Assembly (NCBI GenBank): GCA_019635415.1
Contig: JAHBZN010000001.1
Location: 186,001-250,000 of the forward strand
Direction: 5' to 3'
DNA length: 64,000 nt
From: Ramlibacter sp.
GTDB lineage: Bacteria; Pseudomonadota; Gammaproteobacteria; Burkholderiales; Burkholderiaceae_C
A program made the translations under genes and the position numbers. The stretch's first letter is position 1. Every line of letters starts with the position of its first letter. The notes under the pieces are model-generated. The model saw only the letters and a list, made by a program, of their open reading frames with translations, searched no databases and was not told where the DNA came from. Positions 58,074 through 64,000 of the stretch are shown piece after piece.

Positions 58074-58088
58074 GGCCGGGCCCGCGGC

Positions 58089-58994
58089 TCAGGCGCTGGC
58101 GGGCGCCGCGAGCAGGGCCGCGATCTGCGCGTCCTTGTCGGACCACAGGCCGGCCAGCCAGCGATGGAAGGTGCCGCGGAATTCCGCGTCCCCTTCGTAG
58201 TCGCCGCCCATCAGTTCGGCCGGGATCGGCAACTGGCGCGCGCGCAGCACCACGCGCGGCGTGCGGCCACACAGGAAGGTCCAGAACGTGGGGGCGCCGC
58301 CGGGGTAGACGATGGTCACGTCGATCAGCGACTGGAACTGGCCGCCCATGGCGTCCAGCGCCAGCGCCAGCGCACCGGCCTTGGGCTTGAGCAGGTGCTG
58401 GTAGGGCGAGCCCTGGGCCTGGTGCTTGGCCGGGGTGAAGCGCGTGCCCTCGGCGAAGTTCATCACGCTGGTGGGCACCAGCGAGAACTTCCGGCAGGCA
58501 CGGCGCGTGGTCTCGCGGTCCTGGCGGCGCAGCTCGGGGTTGCGCCGCAGTTCGGCCTTGCCGTGGCGTTTCATGAAGGGGAAGTCCAGGGCCCACCAGG
58601 CCAGGCCGATCACCGGCACGTAGATCAGCTCCTGCTTGAGGAAGAACTTGAGCAGCGGAATGCGACCGTTCAGGGCCCGCTGCAGCACGAAGATGTCCAC
58701 CCACGACTGGTGGTTGCAGTTCACCAGGTACCAGCCCGCGTAGGGCAGGTCGGCCACGCCGGCCACGTCCCAGGCGGTGCGCTGGGTCAGGCGCATCCAG
58801 ACGCCGTTGCAGGCGATCCAGGCGGTGGCGATGGTGTTGAGGACAGGGTCAATGCGCTTGCGCACCGCGCCCAGCGGCAACGCCAGCTTGACGAGGGACA
58901 CGGTGAACAGCAGCGCGCACCAGAAGAGCGTGTTGAGAACCAGCAGGATGAAGGCGATGACGCCCCGCACGGGCGGGGGCAGGAAAGCAAGCAT
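58089..58994 (-). CDS. PlsC-family acyltransferase (YihG-like)
   Basis: A 301-residue membrane-associated lysophospholipid-type acyltransferase. An N-terminal membrane segment (PPVRGVIAFILLVLNTLFWC) is followed by the acyltransferase motif NHQSWVD (Asn94, His95, Asp100; the His-x4-Asp charge relay) and FAEGTRFTPAKHQAQG (motif III, E-G-T-R), then the substrate loop VYPGGAPTFWTFLCGRTP. Layout and length fit YihG, an acyltransferase of 1-acyl-glycerophosphate. An OlsB-like gene lies 2 kb downstream, so ornithine-lipid O-acylation is also possible. Confidence 0.9.
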   Translation of the reverse strand: MLAFLPPPVRGVIAFILLVLNTLFWCALLFTVSLVKLALPLGAVRKRIDPVLNTIATAWIACNGVWMRLTQRTAWDVAGVADLPYAGWYLVNCNHQSWVDIFVLQRALNGRIPLLKFFLKQELIYVPVIGLAWWALDFPFMKRHGKAELRRNPELRRQDRETTRRACRKFSLVPTSVMNFAEGTRFTPAKHQAQGSPYQHLLKPKAGALALALDAMGGQFQSLIDVTIVYPGGAPTFWTFLCGRTPRVVLRARQLPIPAELMGGDYEGDAEFRGTFHRWLAGLWSDKDAQIAALLAAPASA

Positions 58995-59060
58995 GTCGGA
59001 TCAGGGAAGCCATGGGAGCCTGCATTGTCCTCTGCGCCGGAAAGGGCCGGCTGCGCTGGA

Positions 59061-59486
59061 TCAAACCAGGGCCAGCAAGCCCGCGGCGTACAGCGCCCCC
59101 GCCAGCACCATGCCCCCCAGGGGAATGCGGAACCAGTAGCGGTGGGCAAGCTGCACATAGCCGGCCAGCAGCGCGCCGCCCAGCGCCAGCAGGAATGGCG
59201 AGCCGAGCAGGAAGTCGGGGTGCACCAGCGCGAGCTGTGCCCAGACCAGCCCGAACAGGATCACGCCATAGCTGTGGCTGGCATTGAAGCCGACCCAGGC
59301 CCGCCAGACCGTGGTGCTCCGGGTGAGCTGCAGTGTGTCGGCTTGCATGGCGGACCGCAGCGCCGGATCGCGCGGATGCAGCCTGGTGCCGCGGAAGGTG
59401 TAGAGCAGATGCACCAGGCCCAGCAGCAGCGCGACGAAGGCGCTGGCGGCGATGAGCAGAGCGGCGGCGGCGGGGGAGGAGGGCAT
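59061..59486 (-). CDS. Four-helix membrane protein
   Basis: A 141-residue protein with four predicted transmembrane helices: ALLIAASAFVALLLGLVHLLY, then VWRAWVGFNASHSYGVILFG, then SPFLLALGGALLAGYVQL, then RIPLGGMVLAGALYAAGLLALV. The FNASHSYGVILFG and HRYWFRIP stretches recur in a family of hypothetical proteins in proteobacteria. Its neighbour on the same strand is the NTF2-fold gene, 9 bases upstream, so the two are probably co-transcribed and both under the TetR operator. Function unknown. Confidence 0.68.
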   Translation of the reverse strand: MPSSPAAAALLIAASAFVALLLGLVHLLYTFRGTRLHPRDPALRSAMQADTLQLTRSTTVWRAWVGFNASHSYGVILFGLVWAQLALVHPDFLLGSPFLLALGGALLAGYVQLAHRYWFRIPLGGMVLAGALYAAGLLALV

Positions 59487-59495
59487 GGCGGGCTT

Positions 59496-59969
59496 TCAGG
59501 CGCTGGCGTTCAGCGGGGTATCGGTGATGGGGGGCGCCGCGGCCTCGGCGAGGCCGGCGCGCGCCATGCGGTCGCAGTAGGCCTGCAGCCGGGCGGTGTC
59601 GCAATGCACGGCGAGTCCGTGGACGCGGCCCCAGCGCAGCACGAATTCGTGGACGCCCTGGTTGGAACCGCGGCCGCCGTCAGGCAGGCCGAACTGGTCG
59701 GTCCATGTGACGGTGGCCACGGTGTGCCAGGGCCAGCCGGTGACCGCAATGGTGCCCACGTCAAAACGCAGGTCGGGCATGAGCCGCTGCAGCCGGGCGT
59801 ACCAGGCCGCGGTGGACGCCGCGGTGCGGCGCTCGCCGGCCAGGGCGTGGTGACCATACATGACGTGCCGGTGCCGTGGCGCGAACTGGGCCACGATGCC
59901 TTCATAGGCGCCTGCATTGATGGCGGCGAACGCGTTGCGCAGCTTGCGCCGGACGATGGCGTGGTACAT
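59496..59969 (-). CDS. SnoaL-like NTF2-fold protein
   Basis: A 157-residue protein of the NTF2/SnoaL superfamily: NAFAAINAGAYEGIVAQFAPRHRHVMYGHHALAGERRTAAS at the N-terminus, then FDVGTIAVTGWPWHTVATVTWTDQF, and a helical tail. The last 25 residues (AGLAEAAAPPITDT) look disordered. Function is unknown, since such folds serve as isomerases, hydrolases or ligand-binding proteins. It starts next to the TetR operator and is divergent from the TetR gene, so it is the regulator's likely target. Confidence 0.75.
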   Translation of the reverse strand: MYHAIVRRKLRNAFAAINAGAYEGIVAQFAPRHRHVMYGHHALAGERRTAASTAAWYARLQRLMPDLRFDVGTIAVTGWPWHTVATVTWTDQFGLPDGGRGSNQGVHEFVLRWGRVHGLAVHCDTARLQAYCDRMARAGLAEAAAPPITDTPLNASA

Positions 59970-59977
59970 GGCGGACT

Positions 59978-60004
59978 CCTTATCTTTACAAGAGAAAGAT
60001 AAGG
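59978..60004. promoter_or_regulatory. Operator for the divergent TetR regulator
   Basis: CCTTATCTTT-N7-AAAGATAAGG is a perfect 10-bp inverted repeat, 27 bp overall. It overlaps the AAGGAG ribosome-binding site of the NTF2-fold gene and adjoins the promoter at 60006-60034. This is a typical TetR-type operator and spacing. Confidence 0.78.
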
Positions 60005-60005
60005 C

Positions 60006-60034
60006 ATCATGCCGTCCAATGTTTCTCGTGTCAA
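60006..60034 (-). promoter_or_regulatory. Sigma-70 promoter of the NTF2-fold operon
   Basis: On the reverse strand TTGACA (60034 to 60029), a 17-base spacer and CATGAT (60011 to 60006) form a good sigma-70 promoter. The start site would fall at the operator at 59978-60004, so the bound repressor would block transcription. Confidence 0.7.
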
Positions 60035-60043
60035 GATAGCGTC

Positions 60044-60682
60044 ATGAGCCCCCGAAAAACGACGCCCCGGCCCTACCACCACGGCAACCTGCGCGAGTCG
60101 CTGCTGGCTGCGGCGGACGAACTGCTCGGGCGCGCGGGCCTGGCCGGGCTGACCCTGCGCGAAGTCGCGCGGGCCGCCGGGGTATCGCACGCTGCGCCCT
60201 ACCACCACTTCGCCAACCTTGACGAACTGCTGGCGGCCGTGGCGGCACGCTCGTTCGAGCGGCTGGGGCAGGCCATGGCGGCGGCGTCGCAGTGCCCCGA
60301 CGCGCGTGAGGCACTGCTGCGCATCGGCGACGCCTATGTGGGCCATGCGCGCGCGCAACCCGCGCACTTTCGTTTGATGTTCGGCCCGATGCTGGCGCGC
60401 AAGGTCGAGTTCCCGGCGCTGGCCGAGGCGGCCCGGCAGAGCTTTGACGTGCTGCTGGCCACCGCCGAGCGCTATGCGCCGGGCCAGGGCGCTGCCGTGG
60501 CGCTGTCGGGCTGGTCGCTGGGCCACGGCTTCGCCAACCTGGCCATTGACGGTGCGTTTGAAGGCCTGCCCGTGCCCGTCAGCCCCGACGTGGCGATGGC
60601 GCGCCACCTGAATGAGTGGTTACTTCCGGTGCGCGACGGGCCTGCCGCGCCGGCGCGGGCAAAATCGGGGCAACGCCGTTGA
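60044..60682 (+). CDS. TetR-family transcriptional regulator
   Basis: A 212-residue TetR regulator. The N-terminal helix-turn-helix (residues 11-57, YHHGNLRESLLAAADELLGR and LREVARAAGVSHAAPYHHFA) is clear. The ligand-binding domain belongs to the WHG (TetR_C_33) group (ARAQPAHFRLMFGPML, LSGWSLGHGFANLAIDG). It is divergent from the NTF2-fold gene across an operator with a perfect 10-bp arm, so it should repress that operon and perhaps itself. The inducing ligand is unknown. The DUF2889 gene follows 21 bases downstream. Confidence 0.93.
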   Translation: MSPRKTTPRPYHHGNLRESLLAAADELLGRAGLAGLTLREVARAAGVSHAAPYHHFANLDELLAAVAARSFERLGQAMAAASQCPDAREALLRIGDAYVGHARAQPAHFRLMFGPMLARKVEFPALAEAARQSFDVLLATAERYAPGQGAAVALSGWSLGHGFANLAIDGAFEGLPVPVSPDVAMARHLNEWLLPVRDGPAAPARAKSGQRR

Positions 60683-60703
60683 CCGCTTCCGCAGTTTCAT
60701 TCC

Positions 60704-61291
60704 ATGCTCAGTTCTCCCGTTGCCCGCACGCCCCTGCACACCCGCGCCATCACCTTCCGGGGCTATGCCCGCGAGGATGGCCTCTGGGATCTTGAGGGCG
60801 AGCTGCACGACAGCAAGCACTACGGCTACGACAGCAGCCACGGCCGCCGCGAAGCCGGCGACCCGATCCACCACATGCACCTGCGCGTCACCGTGGACGA
60901 CAGCTTCTGCATCCGCGACATCAGCACCTCGATGGACAGCACCCCGTTCGGCGAATGCCAGACGGCGGACCGCACCATGAAGAAGATGATTGGCCAGACC
61001 ATGGGCCCGGGCTGGCGCCAGGCCATCGACCGCGCCATTGGCGGCGTGCAGGGCTGCACCCACCTGCGCGAGCTGCTGTTCAACATGGCCACGGCCGCGT
61101 TCCAGACCATCCCGCATGCACGCGAGGTGCGCCGCGTCAAGGAAGGCGGGCCGCGTGACGAGGGCACCGACCCGCCGTTCTACATGGGCAAGTGCATGAC
61201 CTGGGACTTCAACGGCCCGGTCGTTGCGCGCGTGGCGCCGAAGTTCGTGGGCTGGACCAAGCCCGCGCGCAAGCCCCCGGAAACGGCCTAA
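60704..61291 (+). CDS. DUF2889 family protein
   Basis: A 195-residue soluble DUF2889 protein. The family pattern HTRAITFRGYAREDGLWDLEGELHDSKHYGYDS is at the start, then MHLRVTVDDSFCIRDISTSMDSTPFGECQ and GCTHLRELLFNMATAAFQTIPHA. Function is not established to my knowledge. Members often occur with aromatic-catabolism or polyketide-type genes. It follows the TetR gene by 21 bases and its stop overlaps the stop of the convergent OlsB-like gene by 4 bases. Confidence 0.87.
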   Translation: MLSSPVARTPLHTRAITFRGYAREDGLWDLEGELHDSKHYGYDSSHGRREAGDPIHHMHLRVTVDDSFCIRDISTSMDSTPFGECQTADRTMKKMIGQTMGPGWRQAIDRAIGGVQGCTHLRELLFNMATAAFQTIPHAREVRRVKEGGPRDEGTDPPFYMGKCMTWDFNGPVVARVAPKFVGWTKPARKPPETA

Positions 61292-62088
61292 CGGCCCCGG
61301 GGCCGCGTCACGCCAAACCGCGCCAGCCGCTGCGCTGCCCAGGGACTGGCGGGCTGAAGGTCCAGCAGGGTCAGGAAGTCAATCGTCTTGAACTCGCGGT
61401 CCAGCGCGGGCGGGCCGCAGACCTGGCCGCCCAGGGCCAGGTAGGCCGCCAGCAGTTTGGGAATGGCCACCGGCCCCTGCGCCGCGTTCTGCGTTGGGCA
61501 GGCCCAGTCGGCGTGAGGCAGGGTGCACAGCGCGGCGGGCGCGGCATGGCGCTGCAATTGCTGCCAGGCGGCGGCGCCGACCGCCGGATCCTGCGATGTG
61601 AGGGAGCTGCAGCCGATCAGGTAGCGCTGGCCGCGCGACTGGGCGTAGTGCGCAATCCCTTTCCACAGCGCGCTCAGCGCCGGGTAGTTGCGGTGGCCCT
61701 CCAGCAGGCAGGCCCGGCCCAGCTCCAGCAGCTCGCCACGCAGCGGCTCGAACGGGGCAAAGTTGAATTCGCGCTCGCAGTAGTAGCCGTGGTGGGCTGC
61801 GGCCCGCGTGCCGGTCTGCAGCCGGTAGGTGCCGACCAGTTGGCCGGTGTGGCAGTCTTCCACCAGCAGGTGGTCGCACACGGCGTCGAAGCGGTCCGCG
61901 TCGCTGCAGGTTTCCCAGGACTGGTCGAGGCCCTCCCGCAGCTCGAGGTTGAAGACCTGAAAGCGCAGGGCCTGCGCTGCCCGCACATCGTCAGGCCCCT
62001 GGGCCAGGCGCGTGCGGTAGGCCGCCGCCCCGCCGGCGGCCGGGGGCGCGGATAGGGAAGGCAAGCGGGTCTGGGGCATGGCTGCCAT
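61288..62088 (-). CDS. OlsB-like GNAT acyltransferase (hemolysin-like)
   Basis: A 266-residue GNAT-fold protein with OlsB/hemolysin-like features: AQALRFQVFNLELREGLDQSWETCSDADRFDAVCDHLLVEDCHTGQLVGTYRL, then LELGRACLLEGHRNYPALSALWKGIAHYA and QRYLIGCSSLTSQDP. OlsB transfers a 3-hydroxyacyl chain to ornithine to start ornithine-lipid synthesis. The distance from the PlsC gene at 58089 leaves the lipid assignment open. An alternative start at 62079 is possible. It is divergent from the YHS gene, across a region with a 10-bp inverted repeat. Confidence 0.83.
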   Translation of the reverse strand: MAAMPQTRLPSLSAPPAAGGAAAYRTRLAQGPDDVRAAQALRFQVFNLELREGLDQSWETCSDADRFDAVCDHLLVEDCHTGQLVGTYRLQTGTRAAAHHGYYCEREFNFAPFEPLRGELLELGRACLLEGHRNYPALSALWKGIAHYAQSRGQRYLIGCSSLTSQDPAVGAAAWQQLQRHAAPAALCTLPHADWACPTQNAAQGPVAIPKLLAAYLALGGQVCGPPALDREFKTIDFLTLLDLQPASPWAAQRLARFGVTRPRGR

Positions 62089-62106
62089 GAGGTCGCCGCG
62101 CGCGCG

Positions 62107-62140
62107 AAAACCTTACAGGCCCGGTGCGCCGTAAGGTTTT
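62107..62140. promoter_or_regulatory. 10-bp inverted repeat in divergent intergenic region
   Basis: AAAACCTTAC (62107-62116) and GTAAGGTTTT (62131-62140) form a perfect inverted repeat with a 14-base GC-rich spacer, between the OlsB-like and YHS-domain genes. It could be two operator half sites or an RNA hairpin. Confidence 0.5.
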
Positions 62141-62194
62141 GCCGGGCCGGCCGACCACCCCACATCACCCCACCGCCTTGCCGGGAGAGTTGCC

Positions 62195-62656
62195 ATGTAT
62201 CGCCGTCACCTGTTCCAATTTGCCGCTGCCCTGAGCCTGGCCACCGGGCTGGCCGGGCCCGCCCTGGCCGGCGATGCCCCCATCTACACGGGCCTGTTCA
62301 GCAGCGTGGCGGTGAGCGGGCATGATCCCGTGGCCTATTTCACCGACGGCAAGCCCGTCAAGGGCGATGCCCAGTTTGAAACCACCTACAAGGGAGCCAA
62401 GTGGCGCTTCGCCTCGGCTGCCCACCGCGACCTGTTCCTGGCGGAGCCGGACAAATACGCCCCGCAATACGGCGGCTATTGCGCCTGGGCGGTGGCCGAG
62501 GGCGGCACCGCCTCCGGGGACCCGCGCTACTGGAAGATCGTTGACGGCAAGCTCTACCTGAACTATGACGCTGACGTTCAGAAGAAGTGGGAGAAAGACA
62601 TCCCCGGCAACATCGGCAAGGCCAACCGCAACTGGCCGTCCGTGCTGGGCAAGTGA
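62195..62656 (+). CDS. Exported YHS-domain protein
   Basis: A 153-residue periplasmic protein. The signal peptide is MYRRHLFQFAAALSLATGLA, cleaved after ALA. The YHS core is VAVSGHDPVAYFTDGKPVKG, then FETTYKGAKWRFASAAHRDLFLAEPDKYAPQYGGYCAWAVAEGG. YHS domains occur in metal-related proteins and usually bind metal through conserved residues; here the conserved Tyr-His-Ser-like pattern is degenerate. It heads an operon with a DoxX-like gene and the lipoprotein hydrolase. Confidence 0.88.
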   Translation: MYRRHLFQFAAALSLATGLAGPALAGDAPIYTGLFSSVAVSGHDPVAYFTDGKPVKGDAQFETTYKGAKWRFASAAHRDLFLAEPDKYAPQYGGYCAWAVAEGGTASGDPRYWKIVDGKLYLNYDADVQKKWEKDIPGNIGKANRNWPSVLGK

Positions 62657-62677
62657 GCGCATCACCGGAGACCGACC

Positions 62678-63196
62678 ATGCAAGCTGCCACCCTGACCCC
62701 TGCCACGCCTTCCCGTGCCCGTTCCGGCGTGCTCTGGGGGCTCACGCTGTACATCGCGTTCGTGTTCATCCAGTCGCTGTTCTTCAAATTCAGTGACTCG
62801 CCTGAAACGCAATACATCTTCGGCACGCTCGACGCCTGGGGCGCCAGCCTGGGTTTTCCGGGCCTGTTTGCCCACAGTGGCATCTTCAGCCAGTACGTGG
62901 TGGGCACGGCCGAGCTGGTGGCTTCGGGGCTCCTGCTGGCCGGGCTGCTGGCACGCCGGCCACTGGTGCATGCGCTGGGCGCGCTGATGGCGCTGGGGGT
63001 GATCAGTGGCGCCCTGTTCTTCCATCTGTTCACGCCTCTGGGGGTGCAGGTCCGCAATGTGGACGGCACGCTCGATGGCGGTGAGCTGTTTGCGCTGGCC
63101 TGCGGGGTCTGGGTGGCGGCTGCGGCGATCGCCTGGCTGCGCCGTGCCGATCTGCTGGGCTTCGTGGCGCGTGTGACGGGGCGCCGCACGGCATGA
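62678..63196 (+). CDS. DoxX-like membrane protein
   Basis: A 172-residue protein with four predicted transmembrane helices (GLTLYIAFVFIQSLFFKFSD, VGTAELVASGLLLAGLLA, LGALMALGVISGALFFHLF, LFALACGVWVAAAAIAWL). The helix pattern and the LFFKFSDSPETQYIFGTLDAWGASLG stretch resemble the DoxX group. It is 21 bases after the YHS gene, and its stop overlaps the next start (ATGA). The redox partner, if any, is unknown. Confidence 0.7.
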   Translation: MQAATLTPATPSRARSGVLWGLTLYIAFVFIQSLFFKFSDSPETQYIFGTLDAWGASLGFPGLFAHSGIFSQYVVGTAELVASGLLLAGLLARRPLVHALGALMALGVISGALFFHLFTPLGVQVRNVDGTLDGGELFALACGVWVAAAAIAWLRRADLLGFVARVTGRRTA

Positions 63197-64000
63197 AGGT
63201 CGGGCGCACCGTCAGCGCGGTGGCGGTGCTGCTGGCCACGCTGGGCTGCGCGCCGCCCGGGCCGCGGCTGGCCGGCCGGGACCTCGAGCCGCTGCGCCAC
63301 AGCGTGGCGGTCGGCCCGCCGGTCAACGCCACGGTGAGCTACCTGTCCAACGGCCCCGCCACGGGGGTGCGCCTGATCTTTGTGCATGGCACGCCGGGTT
63401 CGGCCGAGGGCTGGACCGACTATCTGCTGGAGCCGCCGCCCGGTGTGGAAGTGGTGGCACTGGACCGCCCCGGCTTCGGGCACAGCGGCCCTGAAGGCGC
63501 CCTGCCCAGCCTGGCGGCCCAGGCCGCGGCCGTGACCGCGCTGCTGCCGGGCGAGGGGCGCCCGGCCGTGCTGGTGGGCCACTCGCTGGGTGGGCCGATC
63601 GCGGCCTGGGTTGCGGCGCAGCATCCCCAGCGCGTGCGCAGTCTGGTGCTGCTGGCCGCGTCGCTGGACCCGGCGCTGGAAGTGATCCATCCCATGCAGT
63701 ACGTGGGCCGGTGGTGGCCTGTGCGCGGCATGCTGCCGCGTGCCATCCGCAATGCCAACGAGGAACTCATGGGGCTCAAGCCCGAGCTGCAGGCGCTGCA
63801 GGCCCTGCTGCCCCGCGTGGTGGCGCCGACCCTCATCGTGCATGGCACGGCCGATCCGCTGGTGCCGGTGGCCAATGTGCCCTTCATGGAGGCGCATCTG
63901 ACCGGGCCGCGCTGCCGCGAGACCCGGCTGCTGGACGGGGTCAACCACTTTCTGCCCTGGAACTCCGAGCCCGTGGTGCGCGAGGCGCTGCAATGGGCGC
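63193..64000 (+). CDS. Lipoprotein alpha/beta hydrolase, 3' end outside the window
   Basis: A reading frame opened by ATG at 63193 stays open to the right edge, giving about 269 residues without a stop. The first 18 residues are a hydrophobic signal ending TLGC, probably a lipobox variant. The alpha/beta hydrolase core has an oxyanion motif (VHGTPGSAEGWTDY), the nucleophile elbow GHSLGG, the aspartate region VHGTADPLVPVAN and the histidine in LLDGVNHFLPW. The catalytic triad is thus complete before the edge. Substrate unknown, an esterase or lipase is likely. It is the third gene of the YHS/DoxX-like operon. Confidence 0.88.
   Translation, partial: MKVGRTVSAVAVLLATLGCAPPGPRLAGRDLEPLRHSVAVGPPVNATVSYLSNGPATGVRLIFVHGTPGSAEGWTDYLLEPPPGVEVVALDRPGFGHSGPEGALPSLAAQAAAVTALLPGEGRPAVLVGHSLGGPIAAWVAAQHPQRVRSLVLLAASLDPALEVIHPMQYVGRWWPVRGMLPRAIRNANEELMGLKPELQALQALLPRVVAPTLIVHGTADPLVPVANVPFMEAHLTGPRCRETRLLDGVNHFLPWNSEPVVREALQWA

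Overview
The window is a GC-rich, densely packed chromosomal segment that looks like a member of the Comamonadaceae (Burkholderiales, Betaproteobacteria). Three things point there: the cytochrome c oxidase gene order (coxB-coxA-small protein-ctaG-DUF2970-coxC-surf1-SCO-like-ctaA-ctaB-sco), small betaproteobacterial families (DUF4148, DUF2970, DUF2909), and eight copies of an imperfect-palindrome repeat of about 45 bp (core TAGCCCTTGCC...ACTTGTAGCTA...ATAGC) of the kind known from Comamonadaceae genomes. I see no rRNA, tRNA, CRISPR array, transposase or phage module, and no gene-free stretch longer than about 260 bases.

Layout. 1-8.5 kb: the 5' end of a divergent MarR-like regulator, a flavin monooxygenase, a YghU-type glutathione transferase, a regulator/beta-propeller/DUF899/membrane-protein cluster, psuG and a class C serine hydrolase. 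8.5-15.3 kb: a LysR regulator facing an overlapping catabolic operon made of an intradiol (hydroxyquinol-type) dioxygenase, a TRAP transporter (P, Q, M), three small alpha+beta or NTF2-fold proteins and an FMN reductase. 15.3-24.5 kb: TauE/SafE exporter, Kef-type K+ efflux pair, orphan ParA, MaoC hydratase, DUF4148 protein, LysR regulator, trmL, comF, bioC-like gene, DUF2244.

24.5-34.5 kb: the aa3-type cytochrome c oxidase locus with structural subunits, copper insertion (CtaG, Sco), heme A synthesis (CtaA, CtaB) and Surf1. 34.5-41 kb: a TctC-type binding protein, a 7TMR-DISM protein with a degenerate GGDEF domain, rpoH with a perfect CIRCE (HrcA) operator, and an oxidoreductase-SelD fusion. 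41-50.4 kb: thioredoxin-like and transglutaminase-like secreted proteins, glutathione transferase, DJ-1/PfpI and GlxA-type regulator, DUF3047, DUF547 and a TVP38/mercuric-reductase-like fusion, a peroxiredoxin-like protein and an AraC regulator. 50.4-64 kb: an overlapping operon (kinase-like, fused glycosyltransferase, nucleoside hydrolase, AlkB), an unfamiliar 545-residue repeat protein, an EamA exporter behind a structured leader, PlsC-type acyltransferase, a TetR/NTF2 pair with a clear operator, DUF2889, an OlsB-like acyltransferase, and a YHS/DoxX-like/lipoprotein-hydrolase operon that runs off the right edge.

The most unusual signal is the repeat family. Four of the eight copies lie inside reading frames. 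In one orientation the repeat encodes a similar peptide (NRAL-x-AIK-x-VA) in two unrelated proteins, KefB-like and Surf1. In the other orientation, again in one shared frame, it encodes the hydrophobic signal-peptide cores of Sco and of the DUF547 protein. Two further copies lie at the 3' ends of genes. Next in interest are the repeat protein at 54551-56188, the hairpin-rich leader at 57007-57139, the dioxygenase/TRAP operon with its LysR boxes, and the CIRCE element plus tandem palindromes upstream of rpoH.
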